Source: Mayfieldus profundus (lineage in GTDB: Bacteria; Actinomycetota; Thermoleophilia; Solirubrobacterales; 70-9). From it: DNA of 17,320 nt. The stretch's first letter is position 1, and every line of letters starts with the position of its first letter. Positions 1 through 6,380 of the stretch are shown here, piece by piece. The translations under genes and the position numbers were made by a program. The notes below the pieces were generated by a model. That model ran no database searches. It worked only from the letters and a program-made list of their open reading frames with translations, and had not been told where the DNA came from. The DNA is taken from NCBI GenBank assembly GCA_038040325.1, contig JBBPIM010000039.1:1-17320 (forward strand), in the 5' to 3' direction.

Positions 1-1
1 C

Positions 2-355
2 GACGCGATCATCGGCTCCGCCTACGCCGAGCTGATGCCGCTGTTCGAAGCCGACCGGCAGACCGAGGCGATCGTCATCTACACCGAGCCGGGCGGGCGC
101 ATGGAGGCCCAGCTCTCCGAATGGGTGACCGAGAACAACTCCCGGCTGCCGATCGTCGCCTTCATGGCCGGCAAGTTCATGGACGACGAGGAGATGAAGG
201 GGATGAGCTTCGGCCACGCCGGCACGATCGTCGAGGGCGAGGAGGACACCGCTGCCCAGAAGATCGCCCGCCTGGAGGCCGCCGGGATCACCGTCGTCGA
301 ACGGATCGACGAGATCCCCGGCGCGGTGAAGGACAAGCTGGGGGTCGCAGCATGA
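2..355 (+). CDS. sucD: Succinyl-CoA synthetase-type ligase, alpha subunit (C-terminal part, 5' end outside window)
   Basis: This is the last 117 residues of a CoA-ligase alpha subunit; the frame is open to the window edge, so the start is missing. The family (SucD) forms acyl-CoA from acid, CoA and NTP through a phosphohistidine. The visible part holds the conserved acidic segment TEPGG (Glu at visible residue 29, matching the Glu that helps position the His), the motif SFGHAGTIVEG with the likely phosphohistidine at residue 72, and the usual tail AAQKIARLEAAGI. The segment before GHAG (GKFMDDEEMKGMSF) looks longer and more acidic than the usual GxTAPPGKRM form, so the substrate may not be succinate. 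The stop overlaps the ATG of the next gene (ATGA), which implies translational coupling to a ferredoxin-like protein. The family call is firm; the exact substrate and symbol are less so. Confidence 0.82.
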   Translation, partial: DAIIGSAYAELMPLFEADRQTEAIVIYTEPGGRMEAQLSEWVTENNSRLPIVAFMAGKFMDDEEMKGMSFGHAGTIVEGEEDTAAQKIARLEAAGITVVERIDEIPGAVKDKLGVAA

Positions 356-585
356 GCGAAGAACTGCACGGCATTTTCATAGACGTAGAGGTCGACGACC
401 CGGTTGCGGATGACGCAGCGCTGGCGGCGAAATTGGAGGAGGTCTGCCCCGTGGACATTTTCAGCGACGCCGACGGCCGAGTGGAGATCGTCGAGGAGAA
501 TCTCGACGAGTGCGTGCTGTGCGACCTCTGCGTGGACGCCGCTCCGCAGGGCACGGTGCGGGTCCTGAAGCTCTACGAGAGTTAG
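352..585 (+). CDS. Small ferredoxin-like protein, single [4Fe-4S] site predicted
   Basis: The product is 77 aa and acidic. It contains CP at 32-33 followed by C54-x2-C57-x2-C60, then A64-P65 where a bacterial two-cluster ferredoxin would have Cys-Pro. In that fold, cluster II is held by the second CxxCxxC plus the Cys of the first CP motif. So this protein keeps the four ligands for exactly one [4Fe-4S] cluster and has lost cluster I, a layout that recalls FixX-type ferredoxins. It probably carries electrons to or from a cytoplasmic oxidoreductase; the partner is not in the window. The start was chosen because its ATG overlaps the upstream stop (ATGA) and GGGGG lies 7 nt before it. An intrinsic terminator follows directly. 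A role next to a 2-oxoacid oxidoreductase would suit the CoA-ligase neighbour, but that is inference. Confidence 0.78.
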   Translation: MSEELHGIFIDVEVDDPVADDAALAAKLEEVCPVDIFSDADGRVEIVEENLDECVLCDLCVDAAPQGTVRVLKLYES

Positions 586-1043
586 CCCCCCGGCTGCTCG
601 CCGGCGCGCGAGCGCAGCTTTTTCCTGATGCACTTGCGCAGTTCCGGGTTAGGTTTTGGCACACCCGCTCCCGACTGCGGCGGACCTTCGCCAAATGCGC
701 CATACCGCCTTATGCAGTCCAACACGGGATGACCCCCTCGCCGCGCGCGCTGCAGGAAGCGCTTCTCAGCGGCTTCGGATCGCGGCGGCTGGGTCGCGGC
801 CCTGGAGGACCTGCGTCTGCGCTGCGGGCGGCTCTGCCCGTCTTGCGCCTGCTTCTGTTGCGGCGTCGCGGCGGCCTTCTGGTCGTTGTTCAATCCCTTC
901 TCTGGAGGAGCCGCGGCCACCGTGGTCGTAACGGTGGACGCCGACTCGGTCACCGTAGTGGTCGAGTCACCGCCCCCGCAGCCCACGGCGAGCGCGCACG
1001 CGGCGATCGCAACGGCGGTCGCCGGCCATTTGGCGTTCGGGAC
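582..1043 (-). CDS. Putative secreted lipoprotein, start codon unresolved
   Basis: Read from the codon that overlaps the RTX1 stop, the product (about 153 aa) begins VPNAKWPATAVAIAACALAVGC. That is a convincing type II signal peptide, with Cys22 as the lipidated residue and a Gly-rich, then Thr/Ser-rich stretch after it. The middle is Gln/Arg-rich and low complexity. The C-terminal part has two short related Cys motifs, LDCIRRYG and RKCIRKK, which could form a disulfide. The first codon is GTC (1041-1043), not a start; the first standard start in frame is GTG at 984-986, which would remove the signal peptide. The codon shares its G with the TAG of the upstream gene, so a GTG there would give a classic TAGTG coupling. 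The gene ends inside the ferredoxin stop codon. Function unknown. It may be intact with an unusual start, start-mutated, or affected by a base error. Confidence 0.55.
   Translation of the reverse strand, partial: VPNAKWPATAVAIAACALAVGCGGGDSTTTVTESASTVTTTVAAAPPEKGLNNDQKAAATPQQKQAQDGQSRPQRRRRSSRAATQPPRSEAAEKRFLQRARRGGHPVLDCIRRYGAFGEGPPQSGAGVPKPNPELRKCIRKKLRSRAGEQPGG
593..623 (+). terminator. Rho-independent terminator of the CoA ligase-ferredoxin operon
   Basis: The arms GCTGC-TCGC (593-601) and GCGA-GC-GCAGC (608-618) pair over 9 bp, with a 2-nt bulge (612-613) and a 6-nt loop. Five Ts (619-623) follow immediately. It starts 8 nt after the ferredoxin stop and lies inside the 3' coding end of the convergent lipoprotein gene. 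On the minus strand no T run follows the stem, so it should act in one direction only. Confidence 0.7.
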
Positions 1044-2821
1044 TAGCAGCTCTTCTCGGTGTCCTTGCCGGCGCCGCCGATGCAGGTGTCGTTCTTGCCG
1101 CCACCTGAAAGCAGGTCATTGCCGCCCTGGCCCAGCAGGGTGTCCTTGCCGCCGCCGCCCTTCAGGGTGTCCTTGCCGCCGCCGCCCTTCAGGGTGTCCT
1201 TGCCGCCCTGGCCGAGCAGCTTGTCCTTGCCGCCGCCTCCCTTGACGGTGTCATTGCCGCCCTTGGCGCAGACCAGGTCGTTGCCGCCGCGGGCGTTGAT
1301 CTTGTCCTTCTTGGTGGTGCCGACGATCACGTCGCGCTTGTTGGTCCCGGCGAAGGTGCGGGCCAGGCCCGGGCGCGCGAAGATCGTCGCCGTCTTTCCC
1401 TTGCACTTCGGCGCGGTTACGCCTGCTCCGCCGCCGCCGCCACCCGCACCGGCCGATGCAATATCGCCGGGCTGAAGCTCGAAGGCGCCGATGTCGGAGC
1501 CGTCGTCGGCGTTGGCGATCGTCGAGAAGTCGAACGGCCGCGGGGCGCCGCGCTGGTCGTAAGAGCCGTCGTAGTTGGACCCCTTGTCCACCGCCGGGCT
1601 GGTCGGCGCCAGCTCGTGCGTGAACGTGGCCCCGCCGTTGTTTCCCAGCGGGAAGAGCTGGGGGTCCTGGCCGACGATGTTGGGCCCGCCGTTGCTGTTC
1701 AGAGTTGCGCTGCTCGAGTTCTCCAGCAGGGTGAAGCCCGACTCAAGGGTTCCGAACACGTCCGGCCCCAGGCCGACGGCGCTGTTGTCGGCCACGATCG
1801 TGTTGTAGGTGTATGGGAAAGGCGAGCCATAGAAGAAGTAGGTCGAGGAGGTGTTGTTCGGATTCTCATACACCCCTCCGCCGTCGGTGCCCGCCCCGTT
1901 GCCGGCGATCGTGGAGTTGGAGATGTCGAGTCCGCCGATGTGGTCGTGGAGACCGTAGTGATCGTAGGGCGCCCGGCCGTCGTAGATCCCGCCGCCGGGA
2001 TAGTAGGCGTAGTTGCCCGACACGGTCGAGTTGCCGAGGCTGAAGAAGCCGGTGTAGACGTGGGAGTTGTAGGTGGCGAGCCCACCCCCGGCGAAGGCCA
2101 AGTTGCCGGCGATCGTCGAGTCATAGACATCCCCGCCTGTCGAGTTGAGGATCCCCCCGCCGACGTAGGCCGCGTTGCCGCTGATCGTCGAGGAGTACAC
2201 GCTGAGGGAGCCGTAGTAGCCGTTGGAACCGTCGTAGCCGTTGTAGATCCCGCCGCCGACGAAAGCGAAACTTCCGGTGATCACGGAGCTGCCGACGGTC
2301 AGGTCGGAGTCGATGTTGGTGATCGCCCCGCCGCCGCCGCCGTAGCCGTTGGCCAGCGTGAGCCCGGAGATGAACAGCGGGTTGCCCTGATAGCCATAGA
2401 CCCTGTCGCTGTAGATGATGCTGTAGTTGTCTCCCCCGTCGACCGTGAGGGTCCCCGCCCCCGGGCCGTTGATGTACATGGGGTCAAAAGAGATGTTCGG
2501 CAGGTTGCCGGTCAGGTTGATCGACCCGGAGAGGCCGGATGCGAAAGTGATCGTGTCGGAGAAGACGTCGTAGTTCGATTCCTCGATCGCAGCGCGCAGG
2601 GTGCACTCGCCAGCGGTCGCGGTCTCGCAGACGTAGTTGTTGACGGGGTCGGTGCCGTCGCCGAGGCTGTTGACCTCGAAGGTGTTGGCCTGCGCGGTGC
2701 CGCCCGTGATCAGGCTGGCGCCGAGCGTCAGTCCGCCGACGGCAGCGAGATGTCGCTTGGTAGGCGCCAGGCGCCCGTGCCGCTGCTGCTTCTCGTTCCT
2801 TCTGCGCTGACGCTTGCTCAT
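1043..2821 (-). CDS. Secreted beta-helix protein with CSLREA-like domain and RTX-type tail (paralogue 1)
   Basis: The product is 592 aa. Residues 1-45 form a long signal peptide: an Arg/Lys-rich n-region of about 23 residues, a hydrophobic core and an AQA cleavage site. Residues 47-90 resemble a CSLREA domain (Cys65, Cys73, ECTLRAAIEESN). About 90-450 is a chain of NSTISGN/NSTIAGN-like repeats, as in right-handed parallel beta-helices of choice-of-anchor Q proteins. A Gly/Ala linker then leads to residues 471-592, with four Cys and GGxGxDxL nonapeptides (GGGGKDTLK and variants) of the calcium-binding RTX type, unusually rich in Lys. It is probably exported and bound to or shed from the surface, with calcium-dependent folding of the tail. 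AAGAGGAGG lies 5 nt before the ATG. The lipoprotein gene follows in the same direction. Ligand and biological role are unknown. Confidence 0.85.
   Translation of the reverse strand: MSKRQRRRNEKQQRHGRLAPTKRHLAAVGGLTLGASLITGGTAQANTFEVNSLGDGTDPVNNYVCETATAGECTLRAAIEESNYDVFSDTITFASGLSGSINLTGNLPNISFDPMYINGPGAGTLTVDGGDNYSIIYSDRVYGYQGNPLFISGLTLANGYGGGGGAITNIDSDLTVGSSVITGSFAFVGGGIYNGYDGSNGYYGSLSVYSSTISGNAAYVGGGILNSTGGDVYDSTIAGNLAFAGGGLATYNSHVYTGFFSLGNSTVSGNYAYYPGGGIYDGRAPYDHYGLHDHIGGLDISNSTIAGNGAGTDGGGVYENPNNTSSTYFFYGSPFPYTYNTIVADNSAVGLGPDVFGTLESGFTLLENSSSATLNSNGGPNIVGQDPQLFPLGNNGGATFTHELAPTSPAVDKGSNYDGSYDQRGAPRPFDFSTIANADDGSDIGAFELQPGDIASAGAGGGGGGAGVTAPKCKGKTATIFARPGLARTFAGTNKRDVIVGTTKKDKINARGGNDLVCAKGGNDTVKGGGGKDKLLGQGGKDTLKGGGGKDTLKGGGGKDTLLGQGGNDLLSGGGKNDTCIGGAGKDTEKSC
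1136..1207 (-). repeat. Perfect 27-bp tandem repeat (about 2.7 copies) in the RTX1 tail
   Basis: Bases 1144-1170 and 1171-1197 are identical, and the match continues for 8 bases on the left and 10 on the right at the same period. Each unit encodes one nonapeptide, GGGGKDTLK. The tail of the paralogue at 6377-8041 is exactly one nonapeptide (9 residues) shorter over the aligned module, so a recent one-unit gain here is likely. Confidence 0.9.
1254..1288 (-). repeat. Direct repeat shared by the RTX paralogues (copy 1)
   Basis: These 35 bp are identical to 6561-6595 and sit within a longer, roughly 150-bp stretch of high similarity (about 1246-1400 against 6553-6707) encoding the conserved module around GGNDLVCAKGG. 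Both copies are in the same orientation, 5,307 bp apart. Confidence 0.9.
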
Positions 2822-2826
2822 CTACC

Positions 2827-2835
2827 CCTCCTCTT
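2827..2835 (-). promoter_or_regulatory. Strong Shine-Dalgarno of RTX1
   Basis: AAGAGGAGG lies 5 nt before the ATG at 2821 on the minus strand, one of the strongest ribosome binding sites in the window. It confirms the start ahead of the arginine-rich leader. Confidence 0.75.
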
Positions 2836-2861
2836 GACCGTTTCCCCGGTGAGCAGGGCCT

Positions 2862-2891
2862 ACCCTATCCACGCTGAACAGGGGAAGTCAA
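2862..2891 (-). promoter_or_regulatory. Housekeeping sigma-type promoter of RTX1
   Basis: On the minus strand, TTGACT (2886-2891) is followed after 18 bp by TAGGGT (2862-2867). The expected transcript start is near 2855, giving a leader of about 34 nt that contains the strong Shine-Dalgarno. The same layout (TTGACA, 18 bp, TAGTTT) stands before the paralogue at 8092-8121, which supports both calls. Confidence 0.6.
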
Positions 2892-2909
2892 CCCCTGGAC
2901 TGGAAGTCC
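2879..2909. promoter_or_regulatory. Two adjoining inverted repeats at the RTX1 promoter, candidate operator
   Basis: CAGGGG (2879-2884) and CCCCTG (2892-2897) form a perfect 6-bp inverted repeat. Its 7-bp centre contains the -35 box of the minus-strand promoter. Directly next to it, GGACT (2897-2901) and AGTCC (2905-2909) form a second repeat with a 3-bp centre. A bound repressor here would cover the -35 element. On the plus strand the second repeat could also fold in a leader of the sulfotransferase gene; a T6 run follows 5 nt later (2915-2920), a weak terminator-like layout. Confidence 0.4.
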
Positions 2910-2937
2910 TCCCGTTTTTTGGTAAGCCCTACACGCA

Positions 2938-4899
2938 ATGGACCCCCTCGAGCGCCCCATCTTCATCGTCGCCCCGCCGCAGTCCGGCGCCCCCCTGCTG
3001 CTGGAGACGCTCGCACGGTCGCCGAACGTATGGACAACGGGCGATGCAGGGGAGGCGACTCTTGACGGGCTGCCGGAGCTTCATCCGGCCAAGCGGGGTT
3101 GGGGCAGCAACCGGCTGACCGCCGACGACGCGGATCCGGCCATCGCCGAGGCACTGCGCAAAGGCCTCATCGCTGCCTTCGACGAGCGCGACGGAGACCG
3201 GCCCTCCGACGAGGCCAAGCCGCTGCGCCTGCTGGACCGCACGGCCAAGAGCTCGCTGCGGGTGCCGTTCCTTGATGCCCTCTTCCCCGACGCCACCTTC
3301 ATCTATCTCTACCGCGACCCGGTCGACAGCCTGCTCAGCATGCTGGAGGCCTGGGAGTCCGGAGCGTTCGTCACCTACCCCAAGCTCCCCGATTGGAGCG
3401 GCAAGCCATGGTCAATGGTGCTGGTGCCTGGCTGGCGCGAGCTGGCCGGAAAGCGGCTCCCCGAGATCGTCCTCGAGCAGTGGGTCAGGACCTCCCGGGC
3501 CCTCCTGAACGACCTCGAGGCGCTGCCTCCAGAGCGCTGGTGCATGCTCCACCTCCCCGCCCTGGTCGAGCGTCCCAAGCAGGAGATCAACCGGTTGTCC
3601 GAGTTCCTCGGCATCGAGTGGGAGGGCCACATCTCGGCCCCGCTGGGGACCGACGAGCATGTCGTGATGCCGACCCCCCGGACTCGCAAGAAGCACGGTC
3701 CGAAGCTGGAGAGGATCCTCCCGCAGGTCAAGCCCGTGGTGGAGCGGGCGCGCGACTATCTCGCCGAGCCGGCGAAGGGCCGGCGCGGCGCCAACCTCCA
3801 GTCCCCTCGGGAATCGCCGCTGCGCAGCGTCTATACGCAGAACGTCCCCAACATCCTCCAGCAGCTCTCCGGCTCGCTGCTCGTCAGCACCTACCAGACC
3901 GGAAAGCTGATCTGCATTCGCCGCGACGACAAGATGATCAACACGCATTTCCGCGACTTCCAGCGGCCGATGGGCCTCACCGTCCACGGGGACCGGCTGG
4001 CGCTAGGCACGCAGAGCGAGGTCTGGGACTACCGCAACGTCCCCGATGCCGCCCCAAAGATCGAGCCACAGGGAAAGCACGACGCCTGCTTCGTGCCGCG
4101 CAACCGCCACTACACGGGCGACATCGCCATCCACGAAGTCGCCTTCGCGGAGGGACGGCTCTGGATCGTGGCGACGAGCTTCTCCTGCCTCGCCACGCTC
4201 GACGCCCACCACAGCTTCATCCCGCGCTGGCGCCCGGACTTCATCACGGCCCTGTCCCCGGAGGACCGCTGCCACCTCAACGGGCTCTGCGTGGTCGACG
4301 ACAAGGTTCGCTACGTCACCGCGCTCGGCCGAACCAACAGTGCGGGCGGCTGGCGTGAGAACAAGGCCCGTGGCGGGATCCTGATGGAGGTGCCCTCGTC
4401 GGAGATCGTTGCCTCGGGCCTCTCCATGCCCCACTCGCCCCGCTGGTACGACGGGCGCCTCTGGGTGCTGGAGTCAGGCGAGGGGTCGATCTGCACTGTC
4501 GATCTCGACACGGGAGAGGTGGAGACGGTGAATCAGCTTCCGGGGTTCACCCGTGGTCTGGTCTTCGCCGGGCCCCTCGCGTTCGTGGGGCTCTCCCAGA
4601 TACGCGAGTCTTCGACGTTCGGCGGCCTGCCGCTCGCCGAGCGAGTCGAGGAGCGCCTCTGCGGCGTCTGGCTGGTCAACATCGAGTCCGGGGAGACAGC
4701 CGGGTTCATCCGCTTCGAGGACCTGGTGCAGGAGGTCTTCGACATCGCGATCCTTCCCGGCGCCCGGTACCCGGAGATCGCCCAGGACGGCAGCGAGCCG
4801 GTCAACTACTCGTTCGTCCTGCCGCCGGAGGCGCTCGCCGAGGTGGAGCCGCCCAAGCCCCAGCAGCGCCGCCAGCAAGGCCAGCCGAAGCCCGAGTGA
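2938..4899 (+). CDS. Sulfotransferase fused to a TIGR03032 domain
   Basis: The product is 653 aa in two parts. Residues 5-265 are a PAPS-dependent sulfotransferase of the bacterial Sulfotransfer_3-like type: the 5'-phosphosulfate loop at 13-21 (PPQSGAPLL), the segment GWGSNRLTADDAD (54-66), and LLDRTAKSSLRVPFLDALFP followed by YLYRDPVDSLLSM (124-135) for 3'-phosphate binding. Residues 295-632 match TIGR03032 (DUF4915-like), with STYQTGKLI, GDIAIHE, CHLNGLC, MPHSPRW and FTRGLVF; this domain has no known function and looks propeller-like. The C-terminus is Gln/Arg/Pro-rich. The loop differs from the usual PRSGSTLL (Arg to Gln, Ser-Thr to Ala-Pro), so activity is uncertain. No signal peptide is seen, so it is probably cytoplasmic. 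Its stop overlaps the GTG of the acyl-CoA synthetase (GTGA). The substrate is unknown. Confidence 0.82.
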   Translation: MDPLERPIFIVAPPQSGAPLLLETLARSPNVWTTGDAGEATLDGLPELHPAKRGWGSNRLTADDADPAIAEALRKGLIAAFDERDGDRPSDEAKPLRLLDRTAKSSLRVPFLDALFPDATFIYLYRDPVDSLLSMLEAWESGAFVTYPKLPDWSGKPWSMVLVPGWRELAGKRLPEIVLEQWVRTSRALLNDLEALPPERWCMLHLPALVERPKQEINRLSEFLGIEWEGHISAPLGTDEHVVMPTPRTRKKHGPKLERILPQVKPVVERARDYLAEPAKGRRGANLQSPRESPLRSVYTQNVPNILQQLSGSLLVSTYQTGKLICIRRDDKMINTHFRDFQRPMGLTVHGDRLALGTQSEVWDYRNVPDAAPKIEPQGKHDACFVPRNRHYTGDIAIHEVAFAEGRLWIVATSFSCLATLDAHHSFIPRWRPDFITALSPEDRCHLNGLCVVDDKVRYVTALGRTNSAGGWRENKARGGILMEVPSSEIVASGLSMPHSPRWYDGRLWVLESGEGSICTVDLDTGEVETVNQLPGFTRGLVFAGPLAFVGLSQIRESSTFGGLPLAERVEERLCGVWLVNIESGETAGFIRFEDLVQEVFDIAILPGARYPEIAQDGSEPVNYSFVLPPEALAEVEPPKPQQRRQQGQPKPE

Positions 4900-6380
4900 A
4901 CTTCACCGAGGACCTGCTGGAGCGCTTCCCGGCGTCGAAGCGGGCCGCGATCGCGATCTCACGCGACGGCAACGCCCGGGTCTGGCACTTCGGCGAGCTG
5001 ATTGCGCAAAGCGCCGGGCTCTCGGGCGCCTTTGCGGCGCGCGGGGTGCGGCGCGGAGATGTGGTGATGACCCTGGTCGGCAACCGCATCGAGTGGGTGC
5101 TGGCGATGCTGGCCTGCTGGCGGATGGGCGCGATCGCGCTTCCCTGCAACACCCAGCTGCGCCGGGCCGACCTGGAACTGCGGGTGCAGGCGGGCAACCC
5201 GGGGCTTTGCGTGGGTGAGGAGGAGTTGCTGACCGAGCTGCCGGAGGGCGTGCCCTACATGACGCTGGCGGACGTCGCGGGCGCACTGGACGAGGACCGC
5301 CCCCAGGAGACGCCGGTAGCACCGGCCGACCTCGACGCCGAGGAGGGAGCGCTGATCGTTTTCACCTCCGGCACCAGCGGGGAGCCCCGCGGGGCCCTGC
5401 ACGCCCAGCGCTACCTGGCCGGCCAGCGCCTGCAGGCAGAGCACTGGTTCGGGGCGCGCGACGGCGACGTCGCCTGGTGCACCACCGCCACCGGCTGGTC
5501 GAAGTCGGCGCGCAACGTCTTCGTCGCCCCCTGGCTGATGGGCGCCACGGCGGTGATCCACGACGGCCGCTTCGAGCCGGCCGAGCGCCTGCAATTGGTC
5601 GAGGAGCTCGCCGTCAACGTGCTGTGCCAGGCCCCCACCGAGTACCGGATGCTGGCCAAGCGGGTGGACCTGCATCCGCTGCCGCGCATGCGCGAGATGG
5701 TCTCGGCCGGCGAGCCGCTCAACCCGGAGATCATCGCCGCGTTCGAGGAGGCGACCGGCCACGAGATCCGCGACGGCTACGGCCAGACCGAGACCGGGCA
5801 CATCGCGGCTGCCCGGGTCGGCGACGACGTGCGGCCCGGTTCGATGGGCAGGCCGCTGCCGGGGATCGAGGTCCGGGTGGCCGCCGCCGATCCCGCGAGC
5901 GTCGCCGAGGAGGCGGCCGATGATGTCGGCGAGTTGCAGCTGCGCCCGGCCTCCTGCCCCACCTTCTTCGCGCACTACCTGGATGCCGCTCCGTTCGACG
6001 GCGAGTGGTGGCCGACCGGCGACCTCGTGCGCTCAGACGAGGACGGATACCTGTACTTCGAGGGTCGCAACGACGACCTGATCCTCTCCGCGGGCTACCG
6101 GATCGGCCCCTTCGAGGTCGAGTCGGCGCTGGTCTCACACCCCGCCGTGGCCGAGGCGGCGGCGGTGGCCGCGCCCGATCCCGAGCGCGGCTCGGTGGTG
6201 CGCGCGATCGTGGTGCTGCGCGACGGCACGCCCTCCGAGCAGCTGGCGCGCGAGCTGCAGGAGCACTGCAAGCGCCAGACCGCTCCCTACAAGTTCCCGC
6301 GCATCGTCGAGTTCGCCGACGAGCTGCCGAAGACCGCCAGCGGCAAAATCAAGCGCGCCGAGCTACGGACTGACGGCTAG
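4896..6380 (+). CDS. Acyl-CoA synthetase, medium-chain/ACSM-like AMP-binding enzyme
   Basis: The product is 494 aa of the ANL (adenylate-forming) superfamily, which activates a carboxylic acid to acyl-AMP and then acyl-CoA. Motifs in order: phosphate loop TSGTSGEPRG (157-166), TGWSKSARNVF (199-209) typical of medium-chain and aryl-CoA synthetases, GYGQTETG (294-301), TGD (374-376), GRNDD (390-394), hinge GYRIGP (400-405) and the catalytic Lys484 in TASGKIKR. Arg replaces Lys at the end of the phosphate loop, and Arg replaces Lys in GYKIGP. It is shorter than typical ACSM enzymes (about 540-570 aa). The GTG start overlaps the stop of the sulfotransferase fusion, so the two are one translational unit and may act on the same metabolite. 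The stop overlaps the convergent RTX2 stop in CTAG. Substrate not predictable. Confidence 0.88.
   Translation: MNFTEDLLERFPASKRAAIAISRDGNARVWHFGELIAQSAGLSGAFAARGVRRGDVVMTLVGNRIEWVLAMLACWRMGAIALPCNTQLRRADLELRVQAGNPGLCVGEEELLTELPEGVPYMTLADVAGALDEDRPQETPVAPADLDAEEGALIVFTSGTSGEPRGALHAQRYLAGQRLQAEHWFGARDGDVAWCTTATGWSKSARNVFVAPWLMGATAVIHDGRFEPAERLQLVEELAVNVLCQAPTEYRMLAKRVDLHPLPRMREMVSAGEPLNPEIIAAFEEATGHEIRDGYGQTETGHIAAARVGDDVRPGSMGRPLPGIEVRVAAADPASVAEEAADDVGELQLRPASCPTFFAHYLDAAPFDGEWWPTGDLVRSDEDGYLYFEGRNDDLILSAGYRIGPFEVESALVSHPAVAEAAAVAAPDPERGSVVRAIVVLRDGTPSEQLARELQEHCKRQTAPYKFPRIVEFADELPKTASGKIKRAELRTDG

Noticed and set aside
1136..1207. CRISPR-like array in the RTX tail
   Set aside because: The units are contiguous and coding (27 bp, one nonapeptide each), with no spacers and no cas genes nearby.
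2834..2866. Plus-strand promoter TTGACC with TACCCT for the sulfotransferase gene
   Set aside because: The boxes are 21 bp apart, too far for a normal sigma-70-type promoter, and the second box has a poor match; I cannot name a promoter for this gene.
1616..3118. Long open plus-strand frame (500 codons) opposite the RTX1 gene
   Set aside because: It is the complement of the RTX1 repeats, gives a low-complexity Val/Gly/Asp-rich product without recognisable domains, and runs across a promoter region into another gene's frame.
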